From the NCBI GenBank assembly GCA_003602635.1, contig QQSJ01000054.1, forward strand, positions 1-37,234: a DNA stretch of 37,234 nt, read 5' to 3'. Positions 7,801 to 16,232 of the stretch are shown piece after piece. Made by a program: the position numbers and the translations under genes. Under the pieces are notes generated by a model, which was not told the DNA's origin, made no database searches, and was given only the letters and a program-made list of their open reading frames with translations. Source of the stretch: Candidatus Poseidoniales archaeon. GTDB lineage: Archaea > Thermoplasmatota > Poseidoniia > Poseidoniales > Poseidoniaceae. Each line of letters starts with the position of its first letter. Positions within the stretch are counted from its first letter, which is position 1.

Positions 7801-7880
7801 GACCACCGATGCGTGCAGGACCTCAAGAAAGCACCCCTGCTCTCCGGAAGGCCCATGCCGTTCCATCGTGCGGCAAGGGC

Positions 7881-8942
7881 ATGCAGCGGGTGGTGGTGGT
7901 CGGCGGTGGCCTCGCCGGACTGGCCGCTGCGCTGGAGGCGGCGTCCTCTGGCCACAAGGTGGTCGTTCTCGAAGCCCGGGACCGGCTTGGAGGTCGGGCC
8001 ACCACCACGCCCGGTCGGTATGCTGACCTCGGTCACGGGCCTCACGTGCTCCTGCGTGGAGGCACCATGCACCGCTTGGTTCGGCGGCTTTCGCGCACGC
8101 GGCCCGCCACGGTGGCGCTGGCCCCGCACCGGCTCAACATGGTGGGCCATGGCCCGCTTCGTTCGCTTCGAAGCGTGCGCTCAACCGCCGCCGTCCGTCG
8201 AGCGCTTCGCTCCTCCTCACGCTCCGATGAGCCTGCGGTCAAGGCCGCTCGTCTTCTGGCGGGGTGGGGGCTTCCGGCCGTTCATGGCCACCTTGGCGCC
8301 CGTGCTGAAGCGCTGTACATGGGCCAAGGCCTGCTCCTTCATGCCGGGTGGGCGGACCTCATTGGACGGATCCTCGCTGCCCTCGACGAAGTGGGTGTGC
8401 CCATCGAAACCAACGCCAAGGTCATCGCCGTTGAGGACGGCTGCGTCCATCTTGAGGACGGGCGTGACGTTCAGGCCGACCTCGTGGTCGTGGCGGCAGG
8501 TCCGCGACGAGGAGCGTTGCTCCTCGAAGCCGAAACCGGCACCGCCCATCGGGTGAGCACCATCGAAGCCTTGCTGGATGCGGTGCCTTTTGGCGAGCAC
8601 CAGGGCCTGATCGACGTCGAGGAGGGGATGGTTGCGCTTCGCTTGCCCCATCCCGAACCGGCCTTCAGTCACCTCAGCGCCATCGCCGTTCCTCGAGACG
8701 GTGAGGACGATGCCTCACGCATGGCTCGGCTTGAAGGATGGCTGGACCGCCATCTGGCCGGGTGGCAGAGCACCGTGGCCGAGGACCGTCGCCAGGCCGG
8801 ACTTGACCTGGCCATGACCGAACCAAGTCCGGAGAGCGCGCGCGGCGTGATCGTCATCGAGCCGCACATGGGGCTCTCCGATGCGCTCATCGAAGCTTCA
8901 CGCGCACGCGTTCGGAGCGCTTTGTCCGGTGACGATGCCTAA
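7881..8942 (+). CDS. FAD-dependent oxidoreductase, amine oxidase/phytoene desaturase-like (353 aa)
   Basis: The N-terminus MQRVVVVGGGLAGLAAALEA followed by KVVVLEARDRLGGRATT is the dinucleotide-binding GxGxxG plus the RxGGR motif of the protoporphyrinogen oxidase, carotenoid desaturase and monoamine oxidase superfamily. The remainder is diverged and, at 353 aa, shorter than most members (430-500), so part of the substrate domain is reduced. A late EPHMGLSDALIEASR stretch resembles the C-terminal FAD contact helix. Substrate unknown; isoprenoid or porphyrin oxidation are family-based options. ATG 7881 is chosen as the codon just before the Rossmann strand. Its last 8 nt overlap the most upstream start option of the following exonuclease III gene. 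Confidence 0.8.
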   Translation: MQRVVVVGGGLAGLAAALEAASSGHKVVVLEARDRLGGRATTTPGRYADLGHGPHVLLRGGTMHRLVRRLSRTRPATVALAPHRLNMVGHGPLRSLRSVRSTAAVRRALRSSSRSDEPAVKAARLLAGWGLPAVHGHLGARAEALYMGQGLLLHAGWADLIGRILAALDEVGVPIETNAKVIAVEDGCVHLEDGRDVQADLVVVAAGPRRGALLLEAETGTAHRVSTIEALLDAVPFGEHQGLIDVEEGMVALRLPHPEPAFSHLSAIAVPRDGEDDASRMARLEGWLDRHLAGWQSTVAEDRRQAGLDLAMTEPSPESARGVIVIEPHMGLSDALIEASRARVRSALSGDDA

Positions 8943-8967
8943 GGCCCGCCACACACGCCGGGGTGGC

Positions 8968-9744
8968 ATGCGCCTCGTGTCTTGGAACGTCAACGGCTTG
9001 CGTGCCGCCATTCGGAAGGGCATCGACGGATGGATCGAGACCATCGGGGCAGACGTGTTGATGCTGCAAGAGACCCGCGTCCTCGAAGAGCAGTTGCCGA
9101 AGGATTGGTCATGGCCAGAGGGCCACGCCGTTCACCTTCACCCTGCAGAAAGGAAGGGGTACTCTGGCGTGGCCACGCTCAGCACGCTCGAGCAAGACGT
9201 ACTTCCTGGATTCGCGTGGGGCGAGGACGCCACCGACATCGAGGGCCGCGTCCTCGTGACCCGCCACGGCGAGCTGGTCTGCGTCAACACCTACCTGCCC
9301 AACGGTGGCGGCGGGCCGGAGCGCCAAGCGTACAAGGAGCGCTGGATGGACGCATGGCGGGCATGGCTTTCGCCATGGCTCGAAGCAGACCACCCAGTGG
9401 TCGTGGTCGGGGACCTCAACATCGCTCACACCGAAGACGACATCTGGAATCCCAAGGGCAACGCCAAGACGAGCGGTTTCCTTCCGCAAGAGCGCGCGTG
9501 GTTCACGGAACTGCTGGCCGACGGGTGGGTCGACAGTTTCCGTCACGTGAAGGGTGAAGGCGAGAAGACCTACTCCTGGTGGTCCAACCGAGGCAACGCC
9601 CGAGCTGACGACAAGGGATGGCGAATCGATTACCTCCTGTGCAACCCGGCTGCCGCCAAGCGAATCGTCGCCGTGGACATCATCCGCCAAGCCGGGCTCG
9701 AAGTCAGCGACCACGCGCCGTGCATCCTCGACCTCGCCGATTGA
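8968..9744 (+). CDS. xthA: Exodeoxyribonuclease III (AP endonuclease, ExoA/XthA type)
   Basis: A Mg-dependent 3'-5' exonuclease and abasic-site endonuclease of base excision repair. Motifs in order: MRLVSWNVNGLRAA (Asn metal ligand), LMLQETRV (Glu ligand), KGYSGVATLS, GRVLVTRHGELVCVNTYLPN, VVVGDLNIAHTEDDIWNPKG (catalytic Asp and Asn), SGFLPQERAWF, DSFRH, YSWWSNRGNARADDKGWRID and the terminal VSDHAPCIL with the catalytic Asp-His. The length of 258 aa is typical. ATG 8968 places the first beta strand at the N-terminus as in most homologues. An in-frame ATG at 8935 overlaps the end of the oxidoreductase gene and would add 11 basic residues; either could be used. Confidence 0.93.
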   Translation: MRLVSWNVNGLRAAIRKGIDGWIETIGADVLMLQETRVLEEQLPKDWSWPEGHAVHLHPAERKGYSGVATLSTLEQDVLPGFAWGEDATDIEGRVLVTRHGELVCVNTYLPNGGGGPERQAYKERWMDAWRAWLSPWLEADHPVVVVGDLNIAHTEDDIWNPKGNAKTSGFLPQERAWFTELLADGWVDSFRHVKGEGEKTYSWWSNRGNARADDKGWRIDYLLCNPAAAKRIVAVDIIRQAGLEVSDHAPCILDLAD

Positions 9745-9809
9745 TTTCCCAAGGACATCATGTCCAGATTCGCCGGAACGGTGAATACCAGTCAGAATTC
9801 GCTGGAGGC

Positions 9810-10394
9810 ATGGACGAATTTGCAGCCTTGGAGGCGACCCTTGCCTCCGACGAGGCACGATCGACCATCGAACGCGTGGCTTGGGCCATCTGCACCGATG
9901 AACGGCAAGCGGATTACGTGATTGAAGAGAGCAACCACATTTACACTCCCTCGGAGAAGACCGTGTGGCTTTTCTTGGGCATCCTCCTCATCCCGCTCGG
10001 TTTTGGCATCCTCATCCTCATCGCCTTGTTCAAAGACGGACCACTCAATGAGGAGACGCATGAAATCTGCGGGCGCTATTTCATCGCGGAGTTGGGGGGC
10101 GTCATCGAATTCGAATGCAAGAACGACGTGTTCACGAAACTCACCTTCACTCGGATTGAGCCAACTGCGATCGTAGGGCACCACTATGTTGAGTTTGGTG
10201 ATAACGGAAGTTCGTATCTTGAATTCATCATCCTCAATGGCGAAGCGCCCAACATCCGCCTCTGGCGTTTGGGTGGATGGCATGATGGGCGGGAATTTGG
10301 GAAGAATTACCCCAAACTCGTGGATTTTTCCGAACGCACCGGCATCAGATTGAGCCCAGGGATGCTGAACCGTTTCGGAAAATGGATTCCCTGA
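9810..10394 (+). CDS. Hypothetical protein with one membrane segment (194 aa)
   Basis: No family recognised. An acidic N-terminal 50 residues precede one hydrophobic span, about residues 51-74 (TVWLFLGILLIPLGFGILIL), then a beta-rich domain of about 120 residues (YFIAELGGVIEFECKND, YVEFGDNGSSYLEFIILNG, IRLWRLGGWHDGREFGKNY). The layout suggests a single-pass membrane protein, possibly with a PH-like or other small beta domain, though this is a guess. The ATG at 9810 follows GGAGG closely; the open frame runs further upstream inside the exonuclease gene and is a shadow there. It is more AT-rich than its neighbours, as is the next gene, which hints at a different origin for the two. Confidence 0.65.
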   Translation: MDEFAALEATLASDEARSTIERVAWAICTDERQADYVIEESNHIYTPSEKTVWLFLGILLIPLGFGILILIALFKDGPLNEETHEICGRYFIAELGGVIEFECKNDVFTKLTFTRIEPTAIVGHHYVEFGDNGSSYLEFIILNGEAPNIRLWRLGGWHDGREFGKNYPKLVDFSERTGIRLSPGMLNRFGKWIP

Positions 10395-10473
10395 CGTGCT
10401 CGGCTCCGAGCGAAGGCGAACAGGTGGTGAATGTCGCCGCGAGGTTCTTTGGGCGTGGGCCACAGGCATCCAC

Positions 10474-11052
10474 ATGGTTCGATGTTCCGTGTTCGCGCTG
10501 ACGGTGCTGCTGCTGTTTGTGCCGCTCTCCGGTTGCACCCTTTATTCTGAATTCAAGGGAACCCAAGTGGCCTCTTTCGAAATTGGTGAAGGCCCGGAAT
10601 ATTTGGACAGGGGCATCGGCAAAGGGACCGAATCCACCGATGATCGACTCTTGTCAATCAAACTCATTGATTCAACCCTCGACAGCGTTGAATTCAACGA
10701 CTGGAGCGGCAATCAAGACGGAGCGAATGCGTTCCGTTTCGAAATCACCATCACGGATACGGGTGAGGCTGAAGCCCCTTCCTATGCCTGCGTCCTTGCC
10801 ACACAAGGGCCAGATGCTTGCCTGTTGGCCGAAAGCGTCGAAGACGGAGTTTGGACGCTGGACGAATCGATCCACCTGTATGAGCACGACACCGACATCT
10901 GCAGCACGAGTTGCAGGCTGACGTTGACCGTCCTCAACGCCGACCTGGAAACCACCGCCGAAGAAGACGTGAATTTCATCTCGGATGAGTACGATGGGAA
11001 CGGCCCGATTACCCACACCTACAACGTCATCCTTGGACAAGACGACGCGTGA
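10474..11052 (+). CDS. Predicted lipoprotein (192 aa)
   Basis: The N-terminus MVRCSVFALTVLLLFVPLSGC is a short basic start, a hydrophobic core and a lipobox (LSGC, Cys21), so the mature protein should be lipid-anchored outside the membrane. The mature part is acidic and predicted beta-rich (FRFEITITDTGEAEAPSYAC, RLTLTVLNADLE). Four cysteines fall in pairs (YAC..DAC and DIC..SC), consistent with extracellular disulfides. No family recognised; a carbohydrate-binding or immunoglobulin-like fold is possible. ATG 10474 is chosen because it begins the signal peptide; the open frame upstream to 10396 is hydrophilic. It follows the single-span membrane protein by 79 nt. Confidence 0.72.
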   Translation: MVRCSVFALTVLLLFVPLSGCTLYSEFKGTQVASFEIGEGPEYLDRGIGKGTESTDDRLLSIKLIDSTLDSVEFNDWSGNQDGANAFRFEITITDTGEAEAPSYACVLATQGPDACLLAESVEDGVWTLDESIHLYEHDTDICSTSCRLTLTVLNADLETTAEEDVNFISDEYDGNGPITHTYNVILGQDDA

Positions 11053-11088
11053 TGGGAGGCTTCATCCCTCGCCCATCGATGGGCACCC

Positions 11089-11403
11089 ATGCGGCTCTAC
11101 CACAACCCGCGTTGTTCGAAGTCACGGCAAGCCGTGGCCCTGCTGAAGGAACGCGGCGTGACCTTCGAAGAGCACCGCTACCTGACGGATGGCGTGCACG
11201 ATGAAGACCTGAGCCTGCTCGCTACGCTTGACGGCATCGTGCGCACAAACGACGTGGAGGGCGAGGTCGATCTTTCTGACGTGGACGCCATTCGCGCCTT
11301 GCTGGCCTCGAACCCGAAACCGATGCAACGGCCCGTGCTTGTGCACGAGGGGCGTGCGGTCATCGGCCGACCGCCCGAAGACATCCTCCAACTGCTGGAC
11401 TGA
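11089..11403 (+). CDS. ArsC/Spx-family arsenate reductase-like protein (104 aa)
   Basis: A thioredoxin-fold protein of the ArsC (glutaredoxin-coupled) family. The N-terminus RLYHNPRCSKSRQAVALLKE places the catalytic cysteine at residue 9 in the usual N-P-x-C-x-x-S-R context. The C-terminal block PKPMQRPVLVHEGRAVIGRP contains the conserved arginines and cis-proline region that bind oxyanion. Family members reduce arsenate to arsenite; others (YffB type) have no known substrate, and there is no ars operon or efflux gene here, so the reaction is not certain. Length is normal. Its TGA stop is embedded in the ribosome-binding site of the next gene. Confidence 0.85.
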   Translation: MRLYHNPRCSKSRQAVALLKERGVTFEEHRYLTDGVHDEDLSLLATLDGIVRTNDVEGEVDLSDVDAIRALLASNPKPMQRPVLVHEGRAVIGRPPEDILQLLD

Positions 11404-11408
11404 GGTGA
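11402..11408 (+). promoter_or_regulatory. Shine-Dalgarno site fused to the upstream stop codon
   Basis: GAGGTGA starts inside the TGA stop of the ArsC-like gene and lies four bases before the GTG start of the SMR gene. The stop-plus-SD string TGAGGTGA is repeated before groEL, suggesting a preferred coupling signal in this genome. Confidence 0.6.
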
Positions 11409-11412
11409 AGTC

Positions 11413-11745
11413 GTGAACGCGTGGATTTGGTTGCTCATCGCCATCGTCTCCGAGGTCATCGCCACCTCGAGCCTCAAGGCCACGGAGGGATTCACGCGGC
11501 TCGGGCCGTCCATCGTGGTGATGGTCGGCTACGTCGGCTCCTTCTGGTGCGTCTCTCAGACCTTGGACACCATCCCGCTTGGCGTCGCCTACGCGGTTTG
11601 GTCAGGTGTGGGCATTGCCGCCCTGGCGGTGGTGACGGTGGTCGTGTACGACCAGAAGTTGGATGCGGCGGCGTTGGTTGGCATGGGCCTGATCATCGCT
11701 GGTGTGGTCGTGCTCCGACTGTTCAGCGAGACCTCGCTCGAATGA
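11413..11745 (+). CDS. Small multidrug resistance (SMR) family transporter (110 aa)
   Basis: A four-helix proton-coupled efflux protein that works as a dimer in the cytoplasmic membrane. The key proton- and drug-binding glutamate is present at residue 14 (WLLIAIVSEVIATSSLK). The family motif PLGVAYAVWSGVGIAALAVV forms helix 3, and LVGMGLIIAGVVVLRL forms helix 4. Length matches EmrE/SugE. The start is GTG at 11413, set by GAGGTGA four bases upstream (11402-11408), which overlaps the stop of the ArsC-like gene, so translation is likely coupled. Substrates may be quaternary cations or guanidinium; the sequence does not decide. Confidence 0.9.
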   Translation: MNAWIWLLIAIVSEVIATSSLKATEGFTRLGPSIVVMVGYVGSFWCVSQTLDTIPLGVAYAVWSGVGIAALAVVTVVVYDQKLDAAALVGMGLIIAGVVVLRLFSETSLE

Positions 11746-11812
11746 TGGAGACGGGCCATCATGCACGCAAAGAGGCCCGAGGTTACACCGTTGATACACG
11801 AAGAATAAGTGG

Positions 11813-14800
11813 GTGAGCATCGAGAAATGGCTGATGTCTGGAGTGTCGAAAGCAGTTCCTCTCGTCCTGATGTTTCTGATGTCCATGATGGTCCCGCTGG
11901 CCATTCATGCCGGCCATTTCGCCTCAGAATCCCCGCTGCAGGACGGGCCCCAAGCAGCCTACACCGGATCTTCAAGCAACTTGAGTGCGACCTTCTCACC
12001 GACCTCGGGATGGACCACGGGCGGACAAAACGTCACGATCACAGGCTCCGGTTTCCTTGAGATGGCGACCAACAACATCTACGACGACGGTTTGACCCAC
12101 AGCTGGACCGCCACCACGGTGGATTACATCCAGGGAGGTTACGGCGACCAGGCGATTGCGGTGACGTCAAACGGTGACGTGCACATCGTGTACTGGAATT
12201 ACGACACCCACGAACTCAAGCACGCCATCAACGACGGAAGTGGTTGGACCAGGTCCGTCATCGTCTCGTACTCGGCCGGCAGCTCCGACATCCGAGAGGT
12301 GGAAATGGTCGTCGACGGTTCCGACAACCTCCACGTGGCCCATTTCGTGACCGGGGAATACCTCCACTACCGTCACTACAACGGCACGAACTGGACGATC
12401 CCCTACACCACCAGCGACGTGGACCGATGGGGCATGGACATCGCCGTTGATTCCAACAACCTTGCTCGCATTGTGTACAACAAGCCCGACTACGTCTGTG
12501 GCGGCCTGATGCTGGCTTACGACACGGGTTCTGGTTGGACCAAACAGGCCCTGGACACCTCCTCCACCCTGGTTGGGTGCTACCCCTCGATCGACGTCGA
12601 CTCCAACGATGCTGTTCACGTGGCCTATCGTGACCACACCAACAGCCGTTTCAACTACATCACCAACGAAAGCGGCACCTGGGACAAATACATGCATTCC
12701 AACACCAACACGCCCGGGTATTACACGCAAACCAAAGTGAAGTCCAACGACGACGTGTTCATCGTTCAGAAGAACAGCAACGGGCTTCGCTACGCCGAAG
12801 GCACGCCGGGTACATCGTGGTCCCAAGGCGGCATCAGCGGCGATTCGGCCGACGACACGTCGCTGTTCCTTGACGCCTTTGACCGGCCGCACGTGTTGCA
12901 CTGGAAGTCGAGCACCGACGACCTGCTGTACTCGACGCGGAGCACCTCGGGTTCGTGGGCCACGAGCACCGTGGACGGCACCGGTGGCAACGACGTCGGT
13001 CGATCCAACGCCCTCACCATCGACGCCGACCACCACCTCCACGCCGCCTACAGCGATCACGGCAACAAGCACCTGAGGTACGCCACCATGGCGACTGGCC
13101 TGGTGAACAATTACGAGATCACCGTCGAGTTTGGCCCCTACGGCAACGTGACGGGCACCGTGATGGACGACAGCACCATCGTGGTGGCCACACCGGTGGC
13201 CGGTTCACAGGCCGAGAGCGTCAGCCTCAGCATCTGGGACGCGGATGGCCACGAGCACGTGCTGGCGGACCCCTTCCAGTTCATTTCACCCGATGACCCT
13301 GACGTTGACGGCGTGCTTAGCGACGTGGATGCATGCCCGAGCACATGGGGCAACTCCACGGTCGACCGACTCGGCTGCCCCGATTCCGATGGCGACGGCA
13401 CCAGCGACCTGAACGACGCCTTCCCAACCGATGCAAGCGAGTGGACCGACACCGACGGCGACGGCGTGGGCAACAACACGGACGCCTTCCCAGAAGACGC
13501 CAACGAGACCATGGATTCGGATGGGGATGGCGTCGGTGACAACGCCGATGCCTTCCCGAACGACGGCAGCGAAACCGTTGACTCGGACGGGGACGGCGTG
13601 GGCGACAACGCTGACGTCTTCCCGAGCGACCCCAACGAGTGGATCGATTCAGACCTTGACGGCGTGGGCGACAACGCCGATGCCTTCCCCACCGATGCCG
13701 ACGAAACCATGGATTCTGACGGTGACGGCATCGGTGACAACGCCGACATGTTCCCCTTCAACGCGTTTGAGTACGTGGACAGCGACGGCGACGGAGCAGG
13801 TGACAACATCGACGCCTTCCCCTTCGACGCCAGCGAAACCACCGATTCAGACGGCGACGGTGTGGGCGACAACGCCGATGCGTTCCCGAACGATGCCAAC
13901 GAAACGACCGATTCGGACGGTGACGGGATTGGCGACAACGCTGACGCCAACCCGACGATCAACGATTTCATCGACACGGACGGTGACGGCTTCCCTGACC
14001 TCGTGGACATGTTCCCAAACGATGCAAGCCAGTGGATGGACGCAGACGGTGACGGCTACGGCGACAACGCCACAGGAAGCACGGCCGATGCTTTTCCCGC
14101 CTTGCCTACGCAATGGTCCGACGTGGACGGTGACGGCTACGGTGACAACTGGGGCAACGCGTCCTGGACCGATGCACGCACCGGCAAGGGCATCGGCCAA
14201 TACGTCGAAGGCGCCATCATGGCCGATTACTGCCCTGAAGTGGCCGGGACCTCGATCATGGACGGTTACTTTGGTTGCCGTGACGCAGACGGTGATGGCA
14301 TCGCCGACCAATTCCAATCCTCGGACGAGTCCAACGACGGGCAACAGGGCGACGGTCCCGTCGGCGACGGACCCGGAACTGACCTTGGCGCGACGGACCA
14401 AGACGGCGACGGCGTGATGGACATCGCCGATGCTTGCCCGAACACCCCGGCTGGAACCGAAGTGGACGGTTTTGGATGTGAGAAGGAGCATGCCTCCTTC
14501 ATGGAAGGGCTGATGTCAGGTGATCAACAGGCCGTCACGACCACGGTGGGCCTGAGCGCCGTCCTTCTTGCGGCCTTCGCGTTCTTGCAGACCAACGCCG
14601 CTGCTTCCGTTCTCCCTGATGCCTTCCGCTGGGTGCAGGTGCTACGAAAGTCCAACAAAATGAGCCATGAGGAGGAGCGCGAGCTTGGGTTCTTGAAGTC
14701 CCTTGTCCAAGGGTTTTCCCACAATCCTGAATCCCTCCGGGCCGAACTCCGCGAACTCAAAGCGGTGCTGTCCTCCCGCTACGCGAACAACGAGATCAGC

Positions 14801-15121
14801 AAATCGACCCTTGAGAAATTGAACACCCTCGTTGAAGACCTGATGGTTGCAAGCCCCGAGGACATCAAACACATCGCACACAGTGACGTGTATTTCGGCC
14901 TGTCCAGTGGCACGAGCATCGAAGAGCGTGAGGCTGCGCTCCAGATGCGCATGGCCATGGAGGCTCCGATGGACGACGTCTCACGAGGAGGCACGGTGCC
15001 GTCGGCGGACGTCAAAGGCTCCATCAGCGAAGAAGACGGGCACGAGTACCTCGAGCATCCGCAAGGGTCTGGTCTGTACTTCCACCGTGACGAGACGGGC
15101 GAATGGCAGCCATGGCAATGA
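11813..15121 (+). CDS. Giant secreted, membrane-anchored protein with thrombospondin type 3 repeats (1102 aa)
   Basis: A signal peptide (residues about 12-33, VSKAVPLVLMFLMSMMVPLA) leads to an IPT/TIG-like strand region (FSPTSGWTTGGQNVTITGSG). From about 90 to 430 there are repeats of the form D-x-x-[ND]-x-x-H-V-A-Y followed by L-x-Y and a Trp strand, which looks like a sialidase-type beta-propeller. Residues about 500-890 hold calcium-binding thrombospondin type 3 repeats (DSDGDGVGDNADAFP). A hydrophobic span at about 905-925 (TTTVGLSAVLLAAFAFLQTN) anchors the protein, and about 175 helical, charged residues follow inside the cell, ending in GSGLYFHRDETGEWQPW. It likely stands out from the cell surface for adhesion or polymer binding. 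The GTG at 11813 is used; ATG 11834 is possible. Confidence 0.85.
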   Translation: MSIEKWLMSGVSKAVPLVLMFLMSMMVPLAIHAGHFASESPLQDGPQAAYTGSSSNLSATFSPTSGWTTGGQNVTITGSGFLEMATNNIYDDGLTHSWTATTVDYIQGGYGDQAIAVTSNGDVHIVYWNYDTHELKHAINDGSGWTRSVIVSYSAGSSDIREVEMVVDGSDNLHVAHFVTGEYLHYRHYNGTNWTIPYTTSDVDRWGMDIAVDSNNLARIVYNKPDYVCGGLMLAYDTGSGWTKQALDTSSTLVGCYPSIDVDSNDAVHVAYRDHTNSRFNYITNESGTWDKYMHSNTNTPGYYTQTKVKSNDDVFIVQKNSNGLRYAEGTPGTSWSQGGISGDSADDTSLFLDAFDRPHVLHWKSSTDDLLYSTRSTSGSWATSTVDGTGGNDVGRSNALTIDADHHLHAAYSDHGNKHLRYATMATGLVNNYEITVEFGPYGNVTGTVMDDSTIVVATPVAGSQAESVSLSIWDADGHEHVLADPFQFISPDDPDVDGVLSDVDACPSTWGNSTVDRLGCPDSDGDGTSDLNDAFPTDASEWTDTDGDGVGNNTDAFPEDANETMDSDGDGVGDNADAFPNDGSETVDSDGDGVGDNADVFPSDPNEWIDSDLDGVGDNADAFPTDADETMDSDGDGIGDNADMFPFNAFEYVDSDGDGAGDNIDAFPFDASETTDSDGDGVGDNADAFPNDANETTDSDGDGIGDNADANPTINDFIDTDGDGFPDLVDMFPNDASQWMDADGDGYGDNATGSTADAFPALPTQWSDVDGDGYGDNWGNASWTDARTGKGIGQYVEGAIMADYCPEVAGTSIMDGYFGCRDADGDGIADQFQSSDESNDGQQGDGPVGDGPGTDLGATDQDGDGVMDIADACPNTPAGTEVDGFGCEKEHASFMEGLMSGDQQAVTTTVGLSAVLLAAFAFLQTNAAASVLPDAFRWVQVLRKSNKMSHEEERELGFLKSLVQGFSHNPESLRAELRELKAVLSSRYANNEISKSTLEKLNTLVEDLMVASPEDIKHIAHSDVYFGLSSGTSIEEREAALQMRMAMEAPMDDVSRGGTVPSADVKGSISEEDGHEYLEHPQGSGLYFHRDETGEWQPWQ
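13382..14119 (+). repeat. Tandem 66-bp coding repeats (thrombospondin type 3 units)
   Basis: Units begin with codons for D-[ST]-D-G-D-G at 13382, 13448, 13514, 13580, 13646, 13712, 13778, 13844, 13910, 13973 and 14039. Nine units are exactly 22 codons; one is 21 and the last listed is 27. The consensus is DSDGDGVGDNADAFPNDANE plus two residues. The acidic positions 1, 3, 5, 9 and 12 fit calcium coordination. Further degenerate units follow to about 14480. Confidence 0.9.
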
Positions 15122-15125
15122 CGCC

Positions 15126-16190
15126 TCACGACGCCGTGATCACGTGAACGCGCCCGTTGCCACCAAAGGTGGCGTAAAACAGGTCGCCGTTTGGATGGAA
15201 CACGATTGGCAGCGGTGTGCCAAGGTCTGAGGCAAACACGGAGGTTTCGCCCGACCAGAAGCCGTCTTCGTCCTGCGTGAAGTCGATGCGCACGATCTCG
15301 TGGCCGACGGGCACGATGCTGTTCCATGAACCGTACACCGTGGCGTAGACCGTGTGATTTCCGCCCGGGAGGGTTGAGGTGGCAGGGCGGTGGGCCAACC
15401 CGTTGAGGCTGCTGTGAGGCGTCCACGTGGCCACAGGAGCTTCGCTTCCCTCCGGTACGGGCGTATCTGGAGCATCGTCCGGCCAACCATAATTCGCACC
15501 CTCGAACAAGAGGTTCACCTCTTCGGGCGGGTGGTCGCCTTCCCAGTCCCTTCCGTTGTCGCTGAAGAGGTACCCAAGCCCGTCGACCCATGTTCCGTCG
15601 AAGGAGTTCCGAACACCGCTCGCCAAAACGCCGTGTTCGCCCGTGCTGGCGTTGACCCACAACAGGGCCGCGTTGCGCTCATCGCTCTCCTCGCAGACGT
15701 TGCATGTGGAACCGGAATGCCACACAAGGGTCCCGTTGGGGAGCACGTTCACGGCGTTGGTCTGATGGTTCCCCGTTGGGATTCCGTCAACGAGGACGGT
15801 TCGATTTTCGATCGGTGCACCGGCGTCGTCAAGCGCAAAGCTGCTCAATCGGCCTGCTTCCGAGACGATCAGCGCATCTTCAAGCAAAGCCACGTCGTGA
15901 GGACGGTCAAGGCCCTCAAGCCAGGTTTCTGGGGCTCCAGCCTGCCAATCCCCGTTGAAGGTCAGCGGAAGAAGGAGGATGCGCCCTCCGTCGCGATCGC
16001 AGATGAGCATGGTGTCGTTGTCCAACCAATCCATGCAGGTGGGGCCACCGAGATCGCCGACCAGCAGGTCAACTTCCATGCCTTCCTGCACCACGGGGTC
16101 GTGCACGTCAGCGTAGGGCCAGATTTGGCGTGCGGTGACCAACAACAGGAGGGCGACGATGAGGGATGCGACGTGCCTCTCCCATGCCAT
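15126..16190 (-). CDS. PQQ-dependent sugar dehydrogenase-like (GSDH family), membrane-anchored (354 aa)
   Basis: A six-bladed beta-propeller oxidoreductase of the glucose/sorbosone dehydrogenase family, expected to oxidise an aldose to a lactone with PQQ outside the cell. An N-terminal hydrophobic segment (about residues 7-20) acts as signal or anchor. Family features are RPHDVAL (97-102), H142 in NHQTNAVNVLPNGTLVW, GVRNSFDG (192-199, the Arg-Asn pair that contacts PQQ in relatives) and NYGWP (233-237). The end, LPIVFHPNGDLFYATFGGNG, is the usual last blade. CNVC at 163-166 is an uncommon cysteine pair. It follows the cupredoxin gene by 42 nt, a possible electron acceptor, and ends 4 nt from the giant repeat protein. 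PQQ use is inferred, not proven. Confidence 0.82.
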   Translation of the reverse strand: MAWERHVASLIVALLLLVTARQIWPYADVHDPVVQEGMEVDLLVGDLGGPTCMDWLDNDTMLICDRDGGRILLLPLTFNGDWQAGAPETWLEGLDRPHDVALLEDALIVSEAGRLSSFALDDAGAPIENRTVLVDGIPTGNHQTNAVNVLPNGTLVWHSGSTCNVCEESDERNAALLWVNASTGEHGVLASGVRNSFDGTWVDGLGYLFSDNGRDWEGDHPPEEVNLLFEGANYGWPDDAPDTPVPEGSEAPVATWTPHSSLNGLAHRPATSTLPGGNHTVYATVYGSWNSIVPVGHEIVRIDFTQDEDGFWSGETSVFASDLGTPLPIVFHPNGDLFYATFGGNGRVHVITAS

Positions 16191-16232
16191 GACGTGCGTC
16201 CACCGTGGTGGGATTTAGCCGCGTGGGTTGGT

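Noticed and set aside
12167-13072. 301-aa Val/Gly-rich minus-strand frame
   Set aside because: Mirror of the beta-propeller repeats of the giant surface protein.
13382-14119. CRISPR-like regular spacing
   Set aside because: The repeats are contiguous coding units with a clear protein meaning and no unique spacers.
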